DNA of 16,565 bases from the NCBI GenBank assembly GCA_045224495.1, contig JBGVAK010000079.1, positions 1 through 16,565 of the forward strand, given 5' to 3'. Within the stretch, counting starts at the first letter, position 1. Each line of letters opens with the position of its first letter. Below are positions 5,861 through 11,275 of this stretch, piece by piece. This DNA comes from RUG472 sp045224495 (GTDB taxonomy: Bacteria > Bacillota > Clostridia > Christensenellales > CAG-138). The notes under the pieces are model-generated. The model saw only the letters and a program-made list of their open reading frames with translations, had not been told where the DNA came from and searched no databases. Position numbers and translations under genes: made by a program.

Positions 5861-7746
5861 TACGCTTCTTTCAGCCGCTCCTTCTCGAACTGCAGGGTAT
5901 AGAGCTGGTAATACTTGCCCCGCTTCTCCAGCAGCTCGTGATGGTTGCCCTGCTCCACGATCTCGCCCTTGCTGAGCACCAGGATGTTGTCCGCGTGCTG
6001 GATGGTGGAGAGCCGGTGGGCCACGATCAGCATGGTGCCGATGTTCATCATCTTCTCCAGGGAGTCCTGGATGAGGACCTCCGTCTCCGTGTCGATGTTG
6101 GCCGTAGCCTCATCGAGGATCATGACCTCGGGCTTGTGGAGGATGGTCCGGGCGAAGCTCAAGAGCTGCCGCTGACCCGCGGAGAAGTTGTTGCCCCGCT
6201 CTCGCACCGGCTCGTCGAGGCCCTTCTCCAGCCGATCGATGAAGTGGTCCGCATTCACATACCGGCAGGCGGCCATGATCTCCTCGTCGTCCACCCCCTC
6301 CATGCCCAGGAGGATGTTGGAGCGGATGGTGCCGGAGAAGAGGAACACGTCCTGCAGCATCTGGCCGAAGTGCTTCCTGAGCGACGCGGTCTTGATCTTG
6401 CGGATGTCCATGCCGTCGATCAGGATCTCACCCTTCTGGAACTCGTAGTTCCGACAGATGAGAGACAATATGGTGGTCTTGCCGGAGCCCGTGGCGCCCA
6501 CGAAGGCCACGGTGTCCTGGGGATTCACGTGGAAGGAGACGCCCTTTAGGACCCACTCCCCGGGGATATAGCTGAACCACACGTCCCGAAACTCGATCTC
6601 GCCCCGCACGTGCTCGAGCTCCACGGCGTCCGGCGCGTCCACCAGCTTGGGCTCGATGTCCATGATGGTGAACACCTTCTCCGCCGAGGCGAAGGCGGAC
6701 TGGAGCCAGTTGAACTGCTCCGCCAGGTTCTGGATGGGGGTGAAGAACTTGTTGATGTACATGTAGAAGCTGACGATGATGCCGGCGTTCAACGTCTGGC
6801 CCAGGAAGGACGCGCCGTCCAGATACCCCTTGCCGCCCAGGTAGAAGAGGCACAGGACCGAGCTGATATAGAGCACGTACACGAGGGGCCGGAAGATGCC
6901 GAAGACCAGGATCTGGTCCCGCTTGGCCTTGCCCAGATCCAGGCTCTTTTGGGTGAAGTCCCTGAGCTTCGCCTCCTCCCGGTTGAAGATCTGGGTGATC
7001 TTGATGCCGGACAGGTTCTCCGATAGGTAGGTGTTGATGTCCGTGGTCCGATCCTTCACCCGGCGGTAGGCCCGGCGGGCGAACTTGCGGAAGATCATGG
7101 TGAACAGGACGATGAAGGGCACGAAGCACAGGACCATGAGGGTCAGCTCATAGTTCAGCGCGATCATGGCCGCCAGCACGCCCACGATGACGAACAGGTT
7201 CTTGATGAGGTTCACCAGGAGCGAGGTGAACATGAGGGAGATGGCGTTGGTGTCGTTGGTGACCCGGGTCACCAGCTTGCCCACGGGCGTGGCGTTCATC
7301 TGCTCGTGGGACAGGCTCTCGATGTGGGTGAACAGATCCTCCCGCATGCCGGAGATGATCTTCTGCCCCACCTTCTGCAGCACGATGGCCTGGACGTAGA
7401 CGCAGACCATGGACACGATCAGAATGCCCGCATAGATGGCCACCAGGCGGAAGAGCTCGGGAAGCTCAAACTCATCCTTGATGAGGTCCGTCACCTTGCC
7501 GATGATGGTGGGAGAGAGGATGTCGTAGGCGATGCCCACCAGCATGATGCAGCCCACGAAGAGGAACTGGCCCCGGTAGGGCTTGGCGTAGGCGAGGAGC
7601 CGGCGGATGATCTCGCCGTCCTTCATGTGCCTATCGAAGCCCATACTTTGCTTCTTGTCCTTGATGGAGGCGTAGGCCACGATCAGCACGAGGGAGAAGA
7701 AGCCGATGATGCCGCCCGTCAGCAGCAGGGGATAGTATGCATGCAT
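5860..7746 (-). CDS. Heterodimeric ABC exporter subunit with consensus ATPase residues
   Basis: This is a half-size type I ABC exporter. Numbering uses the longest frame of 631 codons. An extra N-terminal hydrophobic segment (about 8-30) precedes the six-helix domain (about 60-340). The ATPase domain shows Walker A GATGSGKT (420-427), Q468 in the Q-loop, signature FSAGQ (524-528), Walker B VMILDE with catalytic E549, and switch H580 in IVAHRLSTI. The frame can be extended to a GTG at 7755, but that GTG lies inside the Shine-Dalgarno sequence AGGAGG (7755-7760). The ATG at 7746, eight bases after it, is the real start, giving 628 residues. The signature deviates (SAG for SGG) exactly as expected for the partner of a subunit with a degenerate Walker B. 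It is probably a drug, lipid or peptide exporter; the substrate is unknown. Confidence 0.92.
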   Translation of the reverse strand: MHAYYPLLLTGGIIGFFSLVLIVAYASIKDKKQSMGFDRHMKDGEIIRRLLAYAKPYRGQFLFVGCIMLVGIAYDILSPTIIGKVTDLIKDEFELPELFRLVAIYAGILIVSMVCVYVQAIVLQKVGQKIISGMREDLFTHIESLSHEQMNATPVGKLVTRVTNDTNAISLMFTSLLVNLIKNLFVIVGVLAAMIALNYELTLMVLCFVPFIVLFTMIFRKFARRAYRRVKDRTTDINTYLSENLSGIKITQIFNREEAKLRDFTQKSLDLGKAKRDQILVFGIFRPLVYVLYISSVLCLFYLGGKGYLDGASFLGQTLNAGIIVSFYMYINKFFTPIQNLAEQFNWLQSAFASAEKVFTIMDIEPKLVDAPDAVELEHVRGEIEFRDVWFSYIPGEWVLKGVSFHVNPQDTVAFVGATGSGKTTILSLICRNYEFQKGEILIDGMDIRKIKTASLRKHFGQMLQDVFLFSGTIRSNILLGMEGVDDEEIMAACRYVNADHFIDRLEKGLDEPVRERGNNFSAGQRQLLSFARTILHKPEVMILDEATANIDTETEVLIQDSLEKMMNIGTMLIVAHRLSTIQHADNILVLSKGEIVEQGNHHELLEKRGKYYQLYTLQFEKERLKEA

Positions 7747-7754
7747 GGTCTTCA

Positions 7755-7760
7755 CCTCCT
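7755..7760 (-). promoter_or_regulatory. Ribosome binding site overlapping upstream stop codon
   Basis: The minus strand reads TGAGGAGGTGAAGACCATG: the A of the first exporter gene's TGA is also the first base of AGGAGG. This decides the start at ATG 7746 over the GTG at 7755 and couples translation of the two exporter subunits. Confidence 0.8.
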
Positions 7761-9532
7761 CATTCCCTGGATTCGTCTTCGAGCCGCTGAAGCTCCACCA
7801 TCCGCGCGTAGGCCGGGCAGCTGGTCAAAAGCTCGGCATGGCTGCCCACGGCGATGACCCGGCCGTCCTCCACGAAGACGATCTTGTCGAGGCCCTCGAT
7901 GGTGCTGATGCGGTGGGCGATCAGGATGGTGGTCTTGCCCCGCCGGGTCTCCCTGAGGTTCTCTAATATGACCTTCTCCGTATCCGTGTCTACGGCGGAG
8001 ACGGAGTCGTCCAGGATGAGGATGGGCGCGTTCTTCATGAGGGCCCGGGCGATGCTGATCCTTTGCTTCTGGCCGCCCGAGACCGTGACGCCCCGCTCAC
8101 CCAGGATGGTCTCGTACCGGTCCTTGAACTCCACGATGTTCCCGTGGACGTCGGAGAGGCGGGCGGCCTCCTTCACGGCGGCCTCGTCCAGCTCGTCGTA
8201 GGCGAAGTTGATGTTGTTGGCGATGGTGTCGGAGAACAGGAAGTTGTCCTGGGGCACGTAGGCGCAGCCCGCCCGCAGGGAACGGATCGTGATGCCGTTC
8301 ACGTCCCGATCGTCCACGAACAGGCTCCCGTCGGGCACGTTGTAGGTCCGAAGGATCAGATCCACGATGGTGGTCTTGCCGGAGCCGGTCTTGCCTACGA
8401 TGCCCACGCTCTCCCCCGCCTCGATGGTGAAGGATACGTGCTCCAACGCGTCGAACTCCCCGTCGGGATAGCGGAAGGTCAGATCGCGGAACTCGATCTT
8501 GCCCTGGATGGCCTCCACGTCCTTGGCGCCGGGCTTATCCTGCACGTCGATCTTCGCCTCCAAGAGCTCCGACACCCGGTTCATGGACGCCTTGCCGCGG
8601 GCGGACTTCTCGATCAGCATGGCCACGGCCATGACCGGCCAGACCACGGAGGAGAAGTAGGCGATGTACTCCACCAGCATGCCGGCGTCGAACCGGTGCC
8701 GGTAGACGAGATAGCCGCCGTAGCCCAAGATGACGCAGATGACCGTCTCCACCAGGAGGGTAATGAACACATGGAGCATGGTGGAGGTCTTCACGTAGCT
8801 CACGTTGGTGTCCTCGTTCTCGATGTTCAGCTTCTGGAAGTCCTTGAGCTGAATGAGCTCCTTCACGAAGGCTTTCACCACGGCGTAGCCCGAGAAGCTC
8901 TCCTGGGCAAAGTCGCTGAGGTTCGAGAAGGCCTGCTGCCGTACCTCCCACTTCTTCATCATGGTCTTGCCCATGAACACGCCCACCAGGAGCAGCATGG
9001 TCAGGGGCACCAGGGTGAGGAGCGTCAGCGTCAGGTCCATTTTCAGCATCTTCGAGAAGGCCAGGCTCCCCAAAAACAGGGCGTCGCAGAACATCAGCAG
9101 GCCGTCCCCGAAGCACTCCTGGATGGTGTCCAGGTCGTTGGTGAACAGGCTCATGAGGTTGCCCACCTTGTTCACCTGGTAGTACTCCCGGGAGAGGTCC
9201 TTGCAGTGGTCGAACATGTGGATGCGGATGTCCGTCTCCACCTTGATGGCCGCGCCGAAGAAGCAGATGCGCCACAGGAATCGGCCGATGACCATGACCA
9301 CGATGATGTACACGATGGGCAGGCACAGATGGTCCAGCAGGAAGTCCATGGTGAAGGGCACCTGGACCCCGTTATAGAGCACGGACCCGGTGTTGAGACC
9401 GTTGACCAGCATCCGGTAGAGCTCCGGCAGGATCAGCTGCACGTAGTCCACCAGGATGAGGGCTACCGCCCCCAGCAGCAGCCGGGGCGCGTATTTGAGG
9501 TAATACCTGTTGATGTGCTTGCCGAATATCAA
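7760..9532 (-). CDS. Heterodimeric ABC exporter subunit with degenerate Walker B
   Basis: This half-size type I ABC exporter has 590 residues and six membrane helices in roughly 15-310. The ATPase domain has Walker A GKTGSGKT (380-387), Q428 in YVPQDN, a canonical signature VSGGQ (484-488), and Walker B LILDD (505-509) in which D509 replaces the catalytic glutamate; switch H540 is intact in LIAHRISTI. An aspartate here is the mark of the degenerate site in heterodimeric exporters such as TM287/288 and BmrC/BmrD. Its partner is the next gene, whose own signature is altered. The start is TTG (9532-9530), with a weak AAAGAGA upstream; no ATG or GTG in frame lies nearby and the protein reads as full-length from it, so I accept TTG with moderate confidence. 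It is the first gene of the unit driven from 9583-9610. Confidence 0.9.
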   Translation of the reverse strand: MIFGKHINRYYLKYAPRLLLGAVALILVDYVQLILPELYRMLVNGLNTGSVLYNGVQVPFTMDFLLDHLCLPIVYIIVVMVIGRFLWRICFFGAAIKVETDIRIHMFDHCKDLSREYYQVNKVGNLMSLFTNDLDTIQECFGDGLLMFCDALFLGSLAFSKMLKMDLTLTLLTLVPLTMLLLVGVFMGKTMMKKWEVRQQAFSNLSDFAQESFSGYAVVKAFVKELIQLKDFQKLNIENEDTNVSYVKTSTMLHVFITLLVETVICVILGYGGYLVYRHRFDAGMLVEYIAYFSSVVWPVMAVAMLIEKSARGKASMNRVSELLEAKIDVQDKPGAKDVEAIQGKIEFRDLTFRYPDGEFDALEHVSFTIEAGESVGIVGKTGSGKTTIVDLILRTYNVPDGSLFVDDRDVNGITIRSLRAGCAYVPQDNFLFSDTIANNINFAYDELDEAAVKEAARLSDVHGNIVEFKDRYETILGERGVTVSGGQKQRISIARALMKNAPILILDDSVSAVDTDTEKVILENLRETRRGKTTILIAHRISTIEGLDKIVFVEDGRVIAVGSHAELLTSCPAYARMVELQRLEDESRE

Positions 9533-9548
9533 GACGTGTCTCTTTCTG

Positions 9549-9562
9549 CCGGGCCCGCCCGG
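9549..9562 (-). promoter_or_regulatory. GC hairpin in the exporter leader
   Basis: CCGGG (9549-9553) and CCCGG (9558-9562) can form a five-pair all-GC stem with a four-base loop. It sits in the about 44-nt untranslated leader, 16 bases upstream of the TTG start. A stable stem with a weak ribosome site and TTG start suggests low or conditional translation. This is inference only. Confidence 0.35.
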
Positions 9563-9582
9563 ACTATGGGGTATGTATCTCT

Positions 9583-9610
9583 ATTATACGGGAACGCCGA
9601 TAAAAAGCAA
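9583..9610 (-). promoter_or_regulatory. Promoter of the ABC exporter unit
   Basis: On the minus strand TTGCTT (9610-9605) and a perfect TATAAT (9588-9583) are separated by 16 bp. Transcription would begin near 9576, about 44 nt before the TTG start. No competing gene is present upstream on this strand. Confidence 0.68.
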
Positions 9611-9618
9611 GTATGATT

Positions 9619-9633
9619 TGACGCGGCGCGTCA
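9619..9633. promoter_or_regulatory. 15-bp palindrome next to exporter promoter, candidate operator
   Basis: TGACGC-GGC-GCGTCA is a perfect inverted repeat with 6-bp arms, eight bases upstream of the -35 box. Its symmetry and position fit the site of a dimeric regulator. No regulator gene is in the window, so its partner is unknown. Confidence 0.4.
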
Positions 9634-9684
9634 TTAGTACCCCGCGTACGGGTCGATGATGGTGCCGTCGACGGCGTTGATCAT
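9634..9684 (-). other. Orphan 16-codon coding-like remnant
   Basis: The minus strand reads MINAVDGTIIDPYAGY followed by TAA. The frame stays open for about 20 codons upstream of this ATG before meeting a stop, and passes through a hairpin. No ribosome site is visible. The sequence looks like the tail of a longer protein, possibly the 3' end of a gene cut by integration, but I do not recognise the family. Confidence 0.2.
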
Positions 9685-9691
9685 AGCAGGT

Positions 9692-9714
9692 AGAAAGGGC
9701 TCAACGCCCTTTCT
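9692..9714. terminator. Hairpin in phage/host junction
   Basis: AGAAAGGGC (9692-9700) pairs perfectly with GCCCTTTCT (9706-9714) around TCAAC. It has the build of an intrinsic terminator with modest T-rich flanks and could stop minus-strand transcription arriving from the phage late genes before the exporter promoter. Confidence 0.55.
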
Positions 9715-9761
9715 TATGAACAAATCGCTGCAAATGGTCTGGCACCTTTATTGAAAGACTG

Positions 9762-9787
9762 AAGCGGGCGCCGGTGGGCGCCCGCTT
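9762..9787. terminator. GC-rich 11-bp hairpin in phage/host junction
   Basis: AAGCGGGCGCC (9762-9772) pairs perfectly with GGCGCCCGCTT (9777-9787) around GGTG. The stem is GC-rich with A/T ends and a short T-rich tail on the plus strand; on the minus strand CTTCAGTC follows. It probably acts with 9692-9714 as a double barrier between phage late transcription and host genes. Confidence 0.6.
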
Positions 9788-9821
9788 TGTGGGTCGAAGG
9801 GGTGAAAAAGGAGGCATTTTC

Positions 9822-9857
9822 ATGTTTTGCATATTCATTCCGCCCTCTAAAAGGTGA
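9822..9857 (+). CDS. 11-residue mini-ORF with perfect Shine-Dalgarno
   Basis: AAAAAGGAGG (9805-9814) stands seven bases before an ATG that encodes MFCIFIPPSKR and then TGA. The ribosome site is better than most in the window, yet the frame is only 11 codons and ends 13 bases before the first DnaA-box-like sequence. It may be a leader peptide, the surviving start of a lost gene, or chance. Confidence 0.3.
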   Translation: MFCIFIPPSKR

Positions 9858-9869
9858 ATACTCGCCTAT

Positions 9870-9941
9870 CTATCCACACCGTCCACCAAGTTATCCACAG
9901 TCGGAGGGCTGGAATTGTTGCGATTTTGTGACTTATCCACC
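9870..9941 (+). promoter_or_regulatory. Cluster of three phased DnaA-box sequences
   Basis: CTATCCACA (9870-9878, 8 of 9), TTATCCACA (9891-9899, perfect) and TTATCCACC (9933-9941, 8 of 9) lie in the same orientation. Their starts are 21 and 42 bp apart, i.e. two and four helical turns, so bound DnaA would line up on one face. The cluster lies in non-coding DNA. It could be part of an origin or a DnaA-titrating or regulatory site. Confidence 0.55.
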
Positions 9942-10080
9942 GTATGAAGGCCATGCATACCCACGAACGGCTCCCTGTATACCCAGCTGAGCGGCCTGAA
10001 TATGCCTGTGTTTTTCCGCAGCGTTCATGCATCGTTCCAAAAATTTATGCTTATCTGCCGAAAAAACCGCACTGCATACC
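9942..10080. other. Non-coding stretch downstream of phage late genes
   Basis: No convincing gene is seen. The stretch contains three short related words (GCATACC or GTATACC, near 9954, 9973 and 10074) and CGTTC-ATGCAT-CGTTC at 10022-10037, a 6-bp palindrome between direct repeats. An A/T-rich patch (AAAAATTTATG) lies near 10038-10048. An attachment site could be hidden here but cannot be recognised without the other end of the element. Confidence 0.3.
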
Positions 10081-10857
10081 TTATTTTGCGTACATGTTTC
10101 GGATCTTGTTGAGCTCTCGAGCGGTATAGCCTCCGTTGAGCTCTCCGCGCATCTTCACGTACTTGGGCAGGTCACTGTTCACCACCCGTTTCACGGTCCC
10201 CCGATTCCCGTTGGCGTAGAAGGTGGGGCCGTTGAGGTCGGCCTGGAGCTGCCCCCGGGCCGCGGCTACCGCCTGTGCCAGGGAGGTCTTGGTCTGGGCC
10301 TCCGTAGGCGCTTCCTTTTCCTTTTTAACGGCGCCTCCGCCGCCACCGCCGCCGCGGATCGCCTGCTCCTGCGCGGCCTTGGCTTCCAGATACGCCGTAT
10401 AGAGGGTCTTGGCCGCCGAGAATGCCTGCTCCATAGCCGCGTTCTGCTGCTGGGCGTTGAACTTCTCCACCTCGAACTGCCTGTCCCGCTCTCCCTCCAT
10501 GGCCCTGTGGAGCTGATCGGCCATCTCGGCGCCGTATTCGCTCTCCAGCTCCCGCACGTCATCCATGGCGGCATTGTCCTGCCGCCGCTTCATGTCGGTG
10601 ACGAAGGTGCTGCTGCCCATGCCCCGGGAGATGGCGTCCGCGTCCAGCTCCGCATCCGTGCGCCGATTCTCTCGGAAGACGGCGGCGATAGCCTTCTCGT
10701 ACACGGGCCTAAGCACCGCGCCGATCCGCTCCGCCAGGGTCTTCTCGTTGAGGGGCGTGTAGTTGATGAGCTGGGGCGCATAGTCCTTCTTCGCCTTCTC
10801 GTAGATGGTCTCAAAGGCCTCGTTGCCGTAGTATTTCTGCTTTTCCTGCTCGGTCAT
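10081..10857 (-). CDS. Helical phage protein, last gene of late operon
   Basis: I do not recognise this 258-residue protein by family. It is very hydrophilic and mostly predicted helical (long charged stretches 60-165 rich in A, E, Q and R), then has seven consecutive glycines (169-175), a Lys/Glu-rich linker, and a compact C-terminal region ending KMRGELNGGYTARELNKIRNMY. The layout (helical body, flexible glycine hinge, small terminal domain) would suit a virion-internal, ejection or tail-needle-associated protein, and its position after the DNA-stabilisation gene agrees. The ATG has an AGGAG-type site seven bases upstream, and the previous gene ends 10 bp before. It has no signal peptide or membrane segment, so it is not a holin. 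Confidence 0.7.
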   Translation of the reverse strand: MTEQEKQKYYGNEAFETIYEKAKKDYAPQLINYTPLNEKTLAERIGAVLRPVYEKAIAAVFRENRRTDAELDADAISRGMGSSTFVTDMKRRQDNAAMDDVRELESEYGAEMADQLHRAMEGERDRQFEVEKFNAQQQNAAMEQAFSAAKTLYTAYLEAKAAQEQAIRGGGGGGGAVKKEKEAPTEAQTKTSLAQAVAAARGQLQADLNGPTFYANGNRGTVKRVVNSDLPKYVKMRGELNGGYTARELNKIRNMYAK

Positions 10858-10867
10858 ATTCCTACTC

Positions 10868-11053
10868 CTATTCTCTTGTTGCCAGAGCCGCTTCCAGCTC
10901 CAACAGCTTGTTGTACAGGATCGACAGATCCTGATTCAGGTTGTTCTCGTTCTGGGCGATGCGGCTGTTGACGGCCTCCACGTCCTCCTCAAGGCCCGCT
11001 CGCTCCAGGTACACCGGGAACAGGGCCATGAGCCCCGTCGCTTCGTATGACAT
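10868..11053 (-). CDS. Small coiled-coil phage protein
   Basis: This 61-residue protein begins MSYEATGLMALFPVYLERAG and continues as one long charged helix (about 20-58) with heptad-like spacing of L, I and V, ending LELEAALATRE. I chose the ATG at 11053 because GGAGAAGG lies just before it. A longer frame to 11155 would start inside a hairpin and add an unlikely proline- and cysteine-containing tail. The position and build suggest a small oligomeric virion or assembly protein, perhaps a needle or chaperone-like piece, but I do not recognise a family. Confidence 0.65.
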   Translation of the reverse strand: MSYEATGLMALFPVYLERAGLEEDVEAVNSRIAQNENNLNQDLSILYNKLLELEAALATRE

Positions 11054-11097
11054 ATCCTTCTCCTTTCTGGGGGGGATGGTGATAAAGGCAGCAGGAC

Positions 11098-11178
11098 ATA
11101 TGCGGCAAATGATATTTGGGATACTGCCGGTAGGTTGAAATGGCGCAAACGCCATTTCTTTTTATCAGTGCCGCATAT
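11098..11178. other. Structured intergenic element within late operon
   Basis: ATATGCGGCA (11098-11107) is complementary to TGCCGCATAT (11169-11178), enclosing AAATGGCG (11138-11145) and CGCCATTT (11150-11157) around CAAA. The inner hairpin has a T-rich tail on the plus strand (CTTTTTAT). Two nested perfect stems in the only sizeable gap of the operon suggest an RNA structure, processing site or terminator, or a small inserted palindromic repeat. Confidence 0.5.
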
Positions 11179-11258
11179 TAGCCGCGTTTTCGCCCTCTCG
11201 CGGTACTTAGTACAGCTTCGGGGCGAAGAACGCGACTCCTGCTGCGCTTTCTGACCAT
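11178..11258 (-). CDS. 26-residue arginine-rich mini-ORF
   Basis: Eighteen bases after the stop of the DNA-stabilisation gene, an ATG preceded by AAGGA (eight-base spacing) opens a 26-residue frame ending in TAA. It starts MVRKRSRSRVLR and ends ARGRKRG, with ten Arg/Lys and one Glu. Such a peptide would bind nucleic acid. Known parallels are small basic virion peptides that neutralise packaged DNA and arginine-rich RNA-binding peptides. It overlaps the outer stem of the structured element by one base. Expression is unproven, and GC-rich DNA makes Arg codons common, so this is a candidate only. Confidence 0.4.
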   Translation of the reverse strand: MVRKRSRSRVLRPEAVLSTARGRKRG

Positions 11259-11275
11259 CCCCTCGTTCCTTCAAG

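Noticed and set aside
7747..7755. GTG start for the second ABC subunit
   Set aside because: The GTG is part of the AGGAGG ribosome site that serves the ATG at 7746.
8063..9616. 517-codon plus-strand frame opposite the first ABC subunit
   Set aside because: The composition is dominated by H, V, G, Q and E as expected from the complement of a membrane protein gene; the minus strand encodes a full ABC exporter.
9787..10032. Overlapping plus- and minus-strand frames of 60-70 codons in the junction
   Set aside because: They run across hairpins and the DnaA boxes, lack good starts and have no protein-like hydrophobic or domain pattern.
10331..10357. GCC/GGC triplet run as a possible unstable repeat
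   Set aside because: It simply codes for the seven-glycine hinge of the 258-residue protein, uses mixed third bases, and is too short to call a functional repeat.
11054..11155. N-terminal extension of the small coiled-coil protein
   Set aside because: The upstream ATG lies in a hairpin, and a clear Shine-Dalgarno precedes the internal ATG at 11053.
10936..11274. 112-codon minus-strand frame across the structured spacer
   Set aside because: It overlaps the well-supported 61-residue gene in another frame and crosses both inverted repeats; no ribosome site fits.
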